Assembly: GCA_000955785.1 (NCBI GenBank)
Contig: JYOD01000098.1
Span: 19,559-69,672, forward strand
Reading direction: 5' to 3'
Length of the DNA: 50,114 nt
Origin: Burkholderiaceae bacterium 16
GTDB lineage: Bacteria > Pseudomonadota > Gammaproteobacteria > Burkholderiales > Burkholderiaceae
In this document: positions 8,998-16,974 of the stretch, piece by piece
Layout of the letters: each line of letters starts with the position of its first letter
Position numbering within the stretch: the stretch's first letter is position 1
Notes under the pieces: model-generated
Told to the model about the DNA's origin: nothing
Seen by the model: the letters and a program-made list of their open reading frames with translations, nothing else
Databases searched by the model: none
Program-made: the position numbers and the translations under genes

Positions 8998-9675
8998 ATG
9001 TCCTCGCTTTCTCCCTCAGACAATCGCATCTGGTTCGATGGCGCCGCCGGTCGCATCGAGGCCCTGGCGGATTCGCCGCAAGGGCCTCCTGCCGGCATCG
9101 CGGTGATCGCGCACCCGCATCCTCTGCTTGGCGGCAGCGCCGAGCACAAGATTCCGGTGGCGCTGGCCAGAATCTTCCAGGCGCGCGGCTATCTGGCCGT
9201 GCGGCCCAACTTCCGGGGCGTGGGCGGTACACAGGGCAGTCACGACGCAGGGCAGGGCGAAACCGATGACATGCTTCTGGCCGTCCGGCATCTCAGGCAG
9301 GCGCACCCGGACCTGCCGCTGGCGCTGGCCGGCTTCTCATTCGGCGCCTATGTGCAGACGCGCGTGGCAAAGCAGTTGCTGGAGGACGGAGAACAGATCG
9401 CACACTTGATCCTGGCCGGCATGCCGGCAGGCCCGGCCGCCGGCCGCCGCAATTACGACACGCCCGTGGTGCCTGCCGATACCTTCGTCATCCACGGTGA
9501 ACTGGACACCAACGTACCGTTGCAAGCGGTGTTCGACTGGGCGCGCCCGCAGGAGTTGCCCGTTGTGGTGGTGCCCGGCGCCAACCACTTCTTCACCGGC
9601 AAGCTGCCCGTGTTCCAGCGCGCCGTGGCGGAGTACCTGGACCACCGGCAGAGGCTGGGCAGGGGGGCGGGCTAG
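8998..9675 (+). CDS. Alpha/beta hydrolase (serine hydrolase)
   Basis: A 225-residue cytoplasmic hydrolase. It shows the N-terminal HPHPLLGGSAEHKI block seen in a bacterial alpha/beta hydrolase subgroup, the nucleophile elbow GFSFGAY (G-x-S-x-G), the acid region VIHGELDTNVPL and the catalytic His in VPGANHFF. The set Ser-Asp-His is complete, so an esterase or thioesterase-like activity is likely; the substrate is unknown. I chose the ATG at 8998 because homology begins there. It ends 7 bp before the convergent emrB stop, with no clear terminator between them. Confidence 0.9.
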   Translation: MSSLSPSDNRIWFDGAAGRIEALADSPQGPPAGIAVIAHPHPLLGGSAEHKIPVALARIFQARGYLAVRPNFRGVGGTQGSHDAGQGETDDMLLAVRHLRQAHPDLPLALAGFSFGAYVQTRVAKQLLEDGEQIAHLILAGMPAGPAAGRRNYDTPVVPADTFVIHGELDTNVPLQAVFDWARPQELPVVVVPGANHFFTGKLPVFQRAVAEYLDHRQRLGRGAG

Positions 9676-9682
9676 CTGTGCG

Positions 9683-11221
9683 TCAGTCCATGGCCGCATG
9701 CGCGACCGCGTCGCTGCCGGCATGGTGCGTGGGCTTGATCAGCAGGATCAGCGGCACCACCAGCAGGGTCGCGAGGAACATGACCTTGAAATCGTTGAGG
9801 TAGGCGATCATCGAGGCCTGCTGGTTGATCGACTGGTTGAGCATGGCCAGGTCGTAGCGCGAGCCGCTTGCCAGCAGCGCCTGCATGGCCGGGTTGTACA
9901 CGCTCACATTGGCAGCCAGGTCGGCGTGGGCAACCTGTGTGTTGCGCGTCATCAAGGTCTGGATGACGGAGATGCCGATACTGCTGCCGATATTGCGCAT
10001 CAGGCTGTAGGTGGCGGTGCCGTCCGCGCGCAGTTCCGGGGCGAGCGTGGAGAACGTCAGCGCGCTGAGCGGCACGAACACCAGCCCCAGCCCGAAGCCC
10101 TGGATGATGCCGGGCCAGACGATGTCGGAGACCGACAGCACGACGGTGTACTGCATCATCTGCCACAGCGCGAAGGCGGAGATCAGGAAGCCTGACAGCA
10201 GCAGCACGCGCGCGTCGATGCGCTTGAGCAGGCGCCCGGCCAGCAGCATTGAGAGCATGGTGCCCGCGCCGCTTGGCGCGGTGACCAGTCCGGTGGTGGC
10301 GACGGGGTAGCCCATCAGGTTCTGCAACATCGGCGGCAGCAGTGCACGGGTGGCGTACATGACCGCGCCGATCACGAAGATAAAGCAGGCGCCGGTGGCG
10401 AAGTTGCGGTCCTTCAGCAACTGGTAGCGGAAAAACGACTTCGGCCCGGAGGTGGCCGTGTGCGCGAGGAAGTAGAGGAAACTCACTCCGGCCAGGATGG
10501 CTTCGATCCGGATCTCCAGCGAGCCAAACCAGTCGAGCTGCTCGCCGCGGTCCAGCATGGCCTGCAGCGCGCCGATCGCCAGGCCCAGCGTGATAAAGCC
10601 GAAGGCATCGAACTTCACTGCCCGCTCCGCCGCCCTGGCGGGCAGGAACGACAGCACGCCAAACAGCGCGAAGGCGCCAATCGGCACGTTGATGAAGAAC
10701 ACCCATCGCCAGTTATAGCTGTCGGTCAGCCAGCCACCCAGCGTCGGGCCGAGAATCGGCCCCACCATCACCCCCATTCCCCAGACCGCCATCGCCTGTC
10801 CCTGCTTTTCGCGGGGATTGATGTCTAGCAGGATCGATTGCGACAGCGGTACCAGCGACGCCCCGAAGATGCCTTGCAGCAGCCGGGAGGCCACGATTTG
10901 CGCAAGTGTGTCCGAGAGCCCGCAGAACGCGGAAGCGATGGTGAAGCCCGTGATCGAGATGGCCAGCAGGCGCTTCACGCTGAGCCGGTCCGACAGCCAG
11001 CCGGTCAGCGGCGTGGCGATCGCGGCAGCGACGATGTACGAGGTCAGCACCCATGTGATTTCATCCTGCGATGCCGACAGGCTGCCTTGCATATGCGGCA
11101 GCGCCACATTGGCGATGGTGCTGTCGAGTGTCTGGATCAGGGTGGCGGCCATGATCGAGATGGTGATCATGGGCCGGTTGAGCGGCATCGCTATGCGCCC
11201 TGCTACCGCTTCGGAGGACAT
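9683..11221 (-). CDS. emrB: DHA2-family (EmrB/QacA) multidrug efflux MFS transporter
   Basis: A 512-residue inner-membrane protein with about 14 hydrophobic helices. Helix 1 carries LDSTIANVALPHMQGSL, the classic DHA2 motif (D-x-T-I-x-N-V-A-L-P), and motif A appears as GWLSDRLSVKRLL. Family knowledge: proton-driven drug export, often with an EmrA adaptor and an outer-membrane channel; neither adaptor is next to it here, so any partners lie elsewhere. A MarR regulator is divergent, and a perfect palindrome overlaps the -10 box of this gene's promoter, so derepression by MarR ligands is the likely control. The ATG at 11221 was chosen because upstream residues are not membrane-like; its ribosome binding site is weak. 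Confidence 0.92.
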   Translation of the reverse strand: MSSEAVAGRIAMPLNRPMITISIMAATLIQTLDSTIANVALPHMQGSLSASQDEITWVLTSYIVAAAIATPLTGWLSDRLSVKRLLAISITGFTIASAFCGLSDTLAQIVASRLLQGIFGASLVPLSQSILLDINPREKQGQAMAVWGMGVMVGPILGPTLGGWLTDSYNWRWVFFINVPIGAFALFGVLSFLPARAAERAVKFDAFGFITLGLAIGALQAMLDRGEQLDWFGSLEIRIEAILAGVSFLYFLAHTATSGPKSFFRYQLLKDRNFATGACFIFVIGAVMYATRALLPPMLQNLMGYPVATTGLVTAPSGAGTMLSMLLAGRLLKRIDARVLLLSGFLISAFALWQMMQYTVVLSVSDIVWPGIIQGFGLGLVFVPLSALTFSTLAPELRADGTATYSLMRNIGSSIGISVIQTLMTRNTQVAHADLAANVSVYNPAMQALLASGSRYDLAMLNQSINQQASMIAYLNDFKVMFLATLLVVPLILLIKPTHHAGSDAVAHAAMD

Positions 11222-11251
11222 GGATAAGGCAGGCTGGTGGGCCGGGATATG

Positions 11252-11265
11252 ATAAGCATGCTTAT
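11252..11265. promoter_or_regulatory. Perfect 14-bp palindrome, probable MarR operator
   Basis: ATAAGCATGCTTAT reads identically on both strands. It sits in the emrB/marR divergent intergenic region and overlaps the emrB -10 box by two bases. Size and symmetry fit a MarR dimer site. Confidence 0.75.
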
Positions 11266-11291
11266 TATACGGGCGCGACAGGGCGTGGCAA
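11264..11291 (-). promoter_or_regulatory. Sigma-70 promoter of emrB
   Basis: Read on the minus strand, TTGCCA (11291-11286), a 16-bp spacer and TATAAT (11269-11264) form a near-consensus promoter firing towards the emrB start at 11221. The palindrome at 11252-11265 overlaps its downstream end, which would block initiation when occupied. Confidence 0.78.
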
Positions 11292-11333
11292 GCCGGTTTT
11301 CGCTGGCGGTACCGTGTCCATGGAGGTAGATGT

Positions 11334-11792
11334 TTGTACAATCGCGCCATGGAAACGAAACTGGAAAAACGCTTTGGCTTCCTGGTCTCGGACGTCGGCC
11401 GGCTCAGCGGCAAGCGCTTCGACGACCTGGCGAAGTCGTCCCTTGATCTCACCAGGGCGCAATGCCGCGCGCTTGCCTACCTGTCGCACTACGGTGAAGT
11501 CAACCAGGTGCGGCTGGCCGACTTGCTTGAAGTCGCGCCGATTTCGGCTGGCCGCTTGCTGGACCGGATGGAAGAGGGCGGCTGGATCGAACGGCTGCCG
11601 AACCCCGCGGACCGCCGGGAACGGGTGGTGCGCATGACGCCCAAGGCGGAGAAGGCGCTGGACAAGGCGCGCCGGGTCGGGGATGAGGTTGCCGCGGAAG
11701 CGCTGGCAGGGCTCAGCGCGCAGGAGCGGGAGCAGTTGATCCGCTTGCTCCAGCGCGTGCGGGTCAATCTCGGCACGATTGTCGATCGCTGA
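11334..11792 (+). CDS. MarR-family transcriptional regulator
   Basis: A 152-residue winged-helix regulator: DLTRAQCRALAYLS leads into the HTH (QVRLADLLEVAPISAGRLLDRMEEGGWI), followed by the wing with the family D-R-R-x-R (NPADRRERVVRMT) and C-terminal dimerisation helices. It is divergent from emrB and almost certainly represses it, and probably itself, through the palindrome at 11252. Start choice: GGAGGT at 11322-11327 lies 6 nt before a TTG at 11334, an ideal spacing, whereas the first ATG at 11349 is 21 nt away. I therefore favour the TTG start, giving five extra residues. Confidence 0.9.
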   Translation: MYNRAMETKLEKRFGFLVSDVGRLSGKRFDDLAKSSLDLTRAQCRALAYLSHYGEVNQVRLADLLEVAPISAGRLLDRMEEGGWIERLPNPADRRERVVRMTPKAEKALDKARRVGDEVAAEALAGLSAQEREQLIRLLQRVRVNLGTIVDR

Positions 11793-11893
11793 TGGGAAGA
11801 GCGAGGCTCGGGTATCGACAGGATTTCCCTAAAGTGCTCCGGTCCGCGGCCGATGATCGGATATCCCTGGAGCGGGCGCGTACGATGCGTCGC

Positions 11894-12268
11894 TCAAAGC
11901 AGCCGGTGCATGTCTTCCACCGCGTTATCCAGCTGCAGCTTCAGCAGCTTCAGCAGGCAGTACAAGCCATAGGCTTCTTCCGCTTTCTCGCTCTGCAGCT
12001 CCGCTAGCTGCAGCACGCTGTCCAGGCCGGCGCTGACACTCTGCAATTCGGCGCAGCCGTTCGCCATGCGCTCGCCGAGGCTGCGGTTCAGCGCATCGAT
12101 CCGGTCGGTCAGTTCGGCTATGCGGGGCTGATCCCCGGGTTCGGCGGGACGGCTCAGGCTGAGCACTTCGGCGATGAGATCGCTTAGCGTGCTGAAGACG
12201 AAGGGCGGATCAGTCGGACTGCCGGCGCTGGCGATCGGCTTGGGACCGGCTCGGTCGGTGGGACGCAA
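11894..12268 (-). CDS. DUF1484 family protein
   Basis: A 124-residue helical protein. The C-terminal part (GCAELQSVSAGLDSVLQLAEL, then AYGLYCLLKLLKLQLDNAVED) resembles DUF1484, a family I know from Cupriavidus and Ralstonia with no established function. The frame has no suitable ATG; a TTG at 12268 is preceded by GAGGAG with a 6-nt spacer, the best supported start. The frame stays open up to an ATG at 12334 with no Shine-Dalgarno. Heptad-like hydrophobic spacing suggests coiled-coil or helical-bundle packing. Probably lineage-restricted and monocistronic. Confidence 0.75.
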   Translation of the reverse strand: MRPTDRAGPKPIASAGSPTDPPFVFSTLSDLIAEVLSLSRPAEPGDQPRIAELTDRIDALNRSLGERMANGCAELQSVSAGLDSVLQLAELQSEKAEEAYGLYCLLKLLKLQLDNAVEDMHRLL

Positions 12269-12508
12269 TGCAAGCTCCTCATAGTGTGGAGGTCCGCCTG
12301 CTCCAACGCGAGAGTGGCGGGCTCGCAAAAGCATACTGCGTATGTGGTCGCTCGCCCTTCGGAAATTTCCGTATTTGCACGATGCCGCCCTTTGCTTCGC
12401 GCCAACCGTTCACCACCGATGCGGCCTGCGCCTGCCGCAACGCGATGCCTGCGATCCGGTCGGCGTGGAATCCGGTCCGGATCGCATGGTTGCTGCGGGG
12501 GGAGCGCT

Positions 12509-13399
12509 TCAGCCTTGCTTGGGAGCGACTTCATGGTTGGCCATCAGCTCAAGCGCCCGGACCAGCCCCGAATGATCCCAGCCCGCGCCGCCATGGCTTG
12601 TGCATGCATTGAACAATTCCTGGCAGGTAGCGGTATTCGGCAGCGACAGCCCCATCTCCCGGGCGTTCGACAGCGCAAGGTTCAGGTCCTTCTGGTGCAG
12701 CCCGATGCGGAAACCCGGTTCGAACGTGCGCTTGATCATGCGTTCGCCATGTACTTCCAGCACCTTGGAGGAGGCAAAGCCGCCCATCAGCGCCTGGCGC
12801 ACGCGCGCCGGGTCCGCGCCGGCCTTGGACGCGAACAGCAGCGCTTCGGCGACCGCCTCGATGTTCAGCGCCACGATGATCTGGTTGGCGACCTTGGCGG
12901 TTTGCCCCGCGCCGTTGTCGCCCACCAGCGTGATGTTCTTGCCCATCAGTTCGAACAGCGGCCGCACCGTTTCGAAGGTAGCCTCCGGCCCGCCCACCAT
13001 GATGGACAGCGTGGCATTGCGCGCGCCGACCTCGCCGCCCGATACCGGCGCATCCAGGTACTGGCAGCCGAGCGCGTCAATTCGCTTGGCAAATGCCTTG
13101 GTGGCGATAGGCGAGATCGAACTCATGTCGACCACGATCTTGCCGTCGCTCAGTCCGTCGGCAATGCCGCCCTCGTTGAACAGCGCTGCTTCCACGTGGG
13201 GCGTGTCCGGCACCATCAGGAAGATCACGTCGGCCCGTTCGGCCACTTCCTTGCCGCTGCCGCAGGCCACGCCGCCGCTGTCCAGCAAGCTTTGCGGCAC
13301 GCCGCTGCGGCTGGACAAGCTGACTTCGTGGCCGCCGGCGATGAGGTTCGCCGCCATCGGGGTGCCCATGATGCCAAGGCCGATAAATCCAAGCTTCAC
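12509..13399 (-). CDS. garR: 2-hydroxy-3-oxopropionate (tartronate semialdehyde) reductase
   Basis: A 296-residue beta-hydroxyacid dehydrogenase. It begins MKLGFIGLGIMGTPMAANL, the Rossmann G-x-G-x-x-G with the family tail, has the substrate block LDAPVSGGEVGA and the catalytic lysine in GAGQTAKVANQI. Family knowledge: reduces tartronate semialdehyde to D-glycerate with NAD(P)H. The start is GTG at 13399, with GGAGAA five bases upstream; an out-of-frame ATG nearby is not used. It follows the aldolase at 13485 on the same strand with an 85-bp gap, the expected partnership in galactarate/glucarate breakdown. 3-hydroxyisobutyrate dehydrogenase is the main alternative, made less likely by the neighbour. 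Confidence 0.9.
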   Translation of the reverse strand: MKLGFIGLGIMGTPMAANLIAGGHEVSLSSRSGVPQSLLDSGGVACGSGKEVAERADVIFLMVPDTPHVEAALFNEGGIADGLSDGKIVVDMSSISPIATKAFAKRIDALGCQYLDAPVSGGEVGARNATLSIMVGGPEATFETVRPLFELMGKNITLVGDNGAGQTAKVANQIIVALNIEAVAEALLFASKAGADPARVRQALMGGFASSKVLEVHGERMIKRTFEPGFRIGLHQKDLNLALSNAREMGLSLPNTATCQELFNACTSHGGAGWDHSGLVRALELMANHEVAPKQG

Positions 13400-13484
13400 T
13401 TTTGTTCTCCATTAGTGCATGGCACCGGCATCGCGGACGCCGCGATGCCGGTGTTTTCAAATCGCAAACCGCAAATCAAAGATA

Positions 13485-14276
13485 TCAATAGCCCGATGCC
13501 TGCCCCGGGGTAGCTTGCCCGGCACGCATCTGCGTGACCACCTGCCTGGCACCGGCCGCCATCAGCCGGGCATCGGAGCCCACCGTGACAAACTGGAAGC
13601 CCTGTTCGATCCGGCGCAATGCCGCCTCCGGCGCGCCGTTGTGGATGCCGGCGACTACCCCGTGGGCCTTGGCGCGCGACAGCACATGCGCAATGGCGTC
13701 GGCGACGGGCGGGTCGACATCGTCGAAGGTGGGCCTGCAACCGAGCGCCAGCGACAAATCGGACGGACCGATATAGACGGCATCGAGCCCCTGGACCGAG
13801 AGGATGTCGTCTAGGTTGTTGAGCCCCTGCATGGTCTCGATCATCGCGAAGGTGACGATGGTCTCGTTGGCGTGTTCCGGATAGTCGGCGCCGCCATAAA
13901 GCAAGCCGCGGATCGGTCCGAAGCTGCGCGTGCCCAGCGGCGGGTAGTGGGTGGCGGCGACGAACCGTTCCGCGTCTTCGCGGGTATTGATCATCGGGCA
14001 GATGACACCGTATGCGCCGGCGTCGAGCACCTTCATCAGGATGCCCGGCTCGTTCCACGGCACCCGTACCACGGGCACGGTGTCCGTGGTGGAGATCGCG
14101 GTGAACAGGGTGATGGCGTCGCGGTAGTCGACGGCGCCATGCTGCAGGTCCACCGTCAGTGAATCCCAGCCCTGGTGGGCCATGGTCTCCGCGGCGAAGC
14201 CGCTGGGGATGGACAGCCAGCCGTTGACGACAGCATGCCCCTCCGCCCACATTTTCCGAATCCGGTTCTCGCGCAT
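13485..14276 (-). CDS. HpcH/HpaI-family aldolase (2-dehydro-3-deoxyglucarate aldolase-like)
   Basis: A 263-residue class II aldolase with the family blocks VNGWLSIPSGFAAE, LTVDLQHG, MKVLDAGAYGVICPMI (metal and pyruvate site region), TFAMIET with the metal-binding Glu, and YIGPSDLS. Family knowledge: metal-dependent cleavage of 2-keto-3-deoxy acids to pyruvate plus an aldehyde. With the reductase next door, the natural product would be tartronate semialdehyde, so a GarL-like role is inferred; an HpaI role in homoprotocatechuate breakdown is the alternative. GAGGAGAG just before the ATG at 14276 fixes the start over 14291. No sugar-acid dehydratase or transporter is in the neighbourhood. Confidence 0.88.
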   Translation of the reverse strand: MRENRIRKMWAEGHAVVNGWLSIPSGFAAETMAHQGWDSLTVDLQHGAVDYRDAITLFTAISTTDTVPVVRVPWNEPGILMKVLDAGAYGVICPMINTREDAERFVAATHYPPLGTRSFGPIRGLLYGGADYPEHANETIVTFAMIETMQGLNNLDDILSVQGLDAVYIGPSDLSLALGCRPTFDDVDPPVADAIAHVLSRAKAHGVVAGIHNGAPEAALRRIEQGFQFVTVGSDARLMAAGARQVVTQMRAGQATPGQASGY

Positions 14277-14325
14277 TGTCTCTCCTCGCATGGGTTTGTC
14301 CGGCGCTGGTTGCCCTGTGCCACCG

Positions 14326-14346
14326 ACTTATAAGTTATCGTACAAC
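14326..14346. promoter_or_regulatory. Candidate operator upstream of the aldolase gene
   Basis: ACTTATAAGT (14326-14335) is a perfect palindrome, overlapped by GTTATCGTACAAC (14334-14346), an imperfect inverted repeat of GntR/FadR-like appearance. It lies just downstream of the predicted -10 box, a position suited to repression. The regulator is not in this window. Confidence 0.45.
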
Positions 14347-14354
14347 TTGGGGCA

Positions 14355-14382
14355 AGTATAAGCTTTACACGCGCTTCGTCAA
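14355..14382 (-). promoter_or_regulatory. Sigma-70 promoter of aldolase-garR
   Basis: On the minus strand TTGACG (14382-14377), a 16-bp spacer and TATACT (14360-14355) match the consensus well and point at the aldolase start 79 bp away. A weaker alternative, TTGCCC with TATAAG 17 bp on, overlaps it. Confidence 0.65.
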
Positions 14383-14590
14383 GAGACGGCGGGAAGTGTC
14401 GGCAATGATCGTCTGCATCTATAAATTTAGCGACGGCCCGGCACTGGCGCTCCGGCCTGGGGGCGGATAGCGTCCGCCTGCCGCTTTAGACATTTTCGTC
14501 GTAGGATGTCCTACTAAGCGAAATCGATATTGGCGCACCTGGATGGATATCCCCGCGAGCCGTCGCAGCGTTTTGTTGCTGCTGAAACGG

Positions 14591-14611
14591 CCCGGCGGGG
14601 AATGGGCCGGG
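14591..14611 (-). terminator. Weak hairpin after the FAH-family gene
   Basis: CCCGGC (14591-14596) and GCCGGG (14606-14611) pair across a 9-nt loop, followed on the minus strand by only a short T-run. A possible terminator for the gene ending at 14676. The rest of 14383-14675 shows no gene. Confidence 0.35.
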
Positions 14612-14675
14612 CACGAACAGGAAACCGGGCCCGGATGCACCTGGAAATACGATGAGTGGCCTTGCCGCGTTCGCC

Positions 14676-15371
14676 TCAGCGCTTGCCGATCCGGAAAGCG
14701 ATCTCGCCGACGCCTTCGACGCCCGCGGTCACCGCATCGCCCGGCTGCAGAGCACCGACGCCAGCCGGCGTGCCAGTGAAGATCAGGTCGCCCGGCGCCA
14801 GGGTCACGCTCTGCGATACGTAGGCAATGACGTCCGCCACTGGCCAGATCAGCTCGTTCAGGTCGCCTTCCTGGCGGGGCTCGCCATTGACCTTGAGCCA
14901 TACGTGGCCCTGGGCGGGGTGCCCGATGCTGGCAGCGGGCTGCAGCGCACCGCACGGGGCGGAGGCGTCGAAGCCCTTCGACCAGTCCCACGGGCGGCTC
15001 ATCTTCTTGGCAGTGTCCTGCAGGTCGCGGCGAGTCAGGTCCACGCCCACACCGTAGCCCCACACTAGTTCGAGCGCCTGCTCCGGCTTGATGTTGGCGC
15101 CGCCTTTGCCGATGGCCACCACCAGTTCGATTTCATGATGGAGGTTATCCGTCAGTGGCGGATAGGGCACGGTTCCTTCCGCGGCCACCACCGCATCGGC
15201 CGGCTTGGTGAAGAAGAACGGCGGTTCGCGGTCCGGGTCATTGCCCATCTCGCGCGCATGCGCCGCATAGTTACGGCCAACGCAGAACACGCGGCGGATG
15301 GGGAAGCGGGCGCTGCTGCCGGCCACGGCGACGCTCGCCTGGCCGGCGGGCTGGATGACGAATTCAGTCAT
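14676..15371 (-). CDS. Fumarylacetoacetate hydrolase family protein (fumarylpyruvate hydrolase-like)
   Basis: A 231-residue FAH-fold enzyme. It contains VFCVGRNYAAHAREMG, FFFTKPADA, HHEIELVVAIG with the metal-binding glutamates, the DLTRRDLQ block and GDLIFTGTPAGVG, in family order. Length and the RNYAAHAREMG/GRPWD-like blocks resemble fumarylpyruvate hydrolase of the gentisate route (NagK-type), which splits fumarylpyruvate into fumarate and pyruvate; this specific reaction is inferred. It is the second gene of a pair with the VOC protein at 15406 (34-bp gap). AGGAA sits upstream of the chosen ATG at 15371. Confidence 0.88.
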   Translation of the reverse strand: MTEFVIQPAGQASVAVAGSSARFPIRRVFCVGRNYAAHAREMGNDPDREPPFFFTKPADAVVAAEGTVPYPPLTDNLHHEIELVVAIGKGGANIKPEQALELVWGYGVGVDLTRRDLQDTAKKMSRPWDWSKGFDASAPCGALQPAASIGHPAQGHVWLKVNGEPRQEGDLNELIWPVADVIAYVSQSVTLAPGDLIFTGTPAGVGALQPGDAVTAGVEGVGEIAFRIGKR

Positions 15372-15405
15372 GTCTGGGTTCCTGGGGGCGTATGTGAGGA
15401 GGCGA

Positions 15406-15828
15406 TTACTTTGCAAAGACCTGGCTGATGTCGCCGAAGGCCTTGAACTCAAGGGCGTTGCCCGACGGGTCGAGGAAGAACATCGTGGCCTGCTCGCCGA
15501 CCTGTCCCTTGAAGCGCACATGCGGCTCGATCACGAACCGGGTGTCGGCGGCGCGCAGCTTGTCGGCCAGTGCTTCCCAGTCTTCCATGGACAGGATCGC
15601 GCCGAAGTGCCGCACCGGCACCTCGTCGCCATCGACGGCACTGGTTGCGCGATGGCCGCATTCTTCCGGCGCGAGGTGCGCGACGACCTGGTGGCCGTAG
15701 AAATTGAAATCGATCCAGGCATCGGAACTGCGGCCTTCCGGGCAGCCGAGGAGCCCGCCATAGAAGCGGCGGGCTTCTGCCAGGTCGTTGACGGGAAAAG
15801 CCAGGTGGAATAACGGCGTTGCGCTCAT
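15406..15828 (-). CDS. VOC family protein (glyoxalase/extradiol dioxygenase fold)
   Basis: A 140-residue vicinal-oxygen-chelate protein beginning SATPLFHLAFPVNDL and containing FYGGLLGC and FFLDPSGNALEFKAF, the two ends of the beta-alpha-beta-beta-beta modules. Candidate metal ligands are H8, a central His and the Glu in ALEFKAF. Family knowledge: lyases, isomerases or dioxygenases acting on small molecules; the substrate is not clear. It sits first in a pair with the FAH-family hydrolase and is divergent from a LysR regulator, so a shared role in aromatic or keto-acid breakdown is inferred. Confidence 0.88.
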   Translation of the reverse strand: MSATPLFHLAFPVNDLAEARRFYGGLLGCPEGRSSDAWIDFNFYGHQVVAHLAPEECGHRATSAVDGDEVPVRHFGAILSMEDWEALADKLRAADTRFVIEPHVRFKGQVGEQATMFFLDPSGNALEFKAFGDISQVFAK

Positions 15829-15911
15829 GGGAGGGGCTCTTGTGGGTTGGGGCTATCGGAAGTGCGTCCGCATTGATTGTAATCAGCAGAAGTCGTAATA
15901 TGAAACGAATG

Positions 15912-15934
15912 ATTTCTGTGCTCAGCATAGAAAT
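15912..15934. promoter_or_regulatory. LysR-type operator (T-N11-A inverted repeat)
   Basis: ATTTCTGTGC and GCATAGAAAT are inverted arms (one mismatch) around TCA. The core contains T-N11-A, the usual LTTR recognition frame. It lies between the VOC gene and the LysR gene and probably controls both. Confidence 0.6.
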
Positions 15935-15973
15935 TTTCGATATAAACCATGATTGGACCATGAGCCGCACCGG

Positions 15974-16855
15974 ATGATCCGCTATTTCCGCACCTTCCTG
16001 GTCGCCGCCGAAACCTCGTCCTTTTCCGCCACCGGCGCGCGCCTGGCCCTCACGCAGTCGGCTGTGAGCACGCAGATCCGCCGGCTGGAGGAAGACCTGG
16101 GATGCTCCCTGTTCGACCGGGCCGGCAAGTCGGTCGCACTGAGCGAGGAGGGCCGCAAGCTGCTTCCGGAGGCCATGCGCTTTGTCGATCTCTATGAGTC
16201 GATGAAGGGCCGCGCGCATTCGGCCTCGGATACCACGCCGCTGGATCTTGGCGCCGTCTCGACCGTGCAGGCCACGCTGCTGCCCAAGGCCATGAAGCGC
16301 TTGCGCGCCGGCTTTCCCAAGGCGCACGTCAATATCGTTCCCGGCATGTCCACCCAGTTGCTTACGCAGGTGGATGCCCGCGAGCTTGACGTAGCTGTCC
16401 TGATCAGGCCCAGGCTTGGCATTCCCCAGGAACTCAAATGGGTGCCGCTGATGCGGGAGCGCTTTGTCGGCATCGCGCCCTCCGGCGCCCCGCGCGAGCT
16501 GAAGGCGGCGCTGGCGGCGTTGCCATTCATCCGCTACAACCGGCATTCCATGGGCGGCCAGCTGGTGGACCGCTATCTCCGGCGCCACCGGCTGTGGGTG
16601 GACGAGAGCATGGAGCTGGACGAGCCAGCGGTGATCCTGCAGATGGTGGGCGAGGGGCTGGGCTGCGCGATCATTCCGGCGGAACTGGTCCCGCTCAAGT
16701 CAGCGCGCAACGTCGTGGAAATACCGCTGCCGGGCGAACCGGTCTTTCGCGAGATCGGCGTGCTGGTCCGGCAGTCGGCGCTCAAGCGGCCATCCATGGC
16801 AGCACTGATCGATGCGCTCGTTGCCGAGACCGCGCACTGGCGGGACCCGGTGTAA
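15974..16855 (+). CDS. LysR-family transcriptional regulator
   Basis: A 293-residue LTTR: the N-terminal winged HTH reads FLVAAETSSFSATGARLALTQ then STQIRRLEEDLGCSLFDR, followed by a periplasmic-binding-like effector domain. It is divergent from the VOC-FAH pair and likely activates it in response to a pathway intermediate. Homology starts at MIRYFRTFL, so I use the ATG at 15974; an in-frame TTG at 15953 would add seven residues. Neither has a strong ribosome binding site. Confidence 0.9.
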   Translation: MIRYFRTFLVAAETSSFSATGARLALTQSAVSTQIRRLEEDLGCSLFDRAGKSVALSEEGRKLLPEAMRFVDLYESMKGRAHSASDTTPLDLGAVSTVQATLLPKAMKRLRAGFPKAHVNIVPGMSTQLLTQVDARELDVAVLIRPRLGIPQELKWVPLMRERFVGIAPSGAPRELKAALAALPFIRYNRHSMGGQLVDRYLRRHRLWVDESMELDEPAVILQMVGEGLGCAIIPAELVPLKSARNVVEIPLPGEPVFREIGVLVRQSALKRPSMAALIDALVAETAHWRDPV

Positions 16856-16936
16856 TCAGGCGGTCTCCTCGGCAAGCACGTATGCCGGGCCGCGCTGCAT
16901 CACCATCCGGGCAATCACGAGCGCGGCCGGCGAGAA

Positions 16937-16959
16937 GCCTGCCGCGGCCCACGGCAGGC
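16937..16959. terminator. Possible bidirectional terminator between lysR and tetR
   Basis: A perfect 8-bp stem (GCCTGCCG at 16937-16944, CGGCAGGC at 16952-16959) with a 7-nt loop lies between convergent genes. Neither side has a T-run, so termination is only suggested by position. Confidence 0.35.
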
Positions 16960-16974
16960 GAGGCTGGCGTGCGT

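Noticed and set aside
12284..13513. A 409-codon plus-strand frame opposite the reductase gene
   Set aside because: Shadow frame; the minus strand has the full dehydrogenase motif set and a good ribosome binding site.
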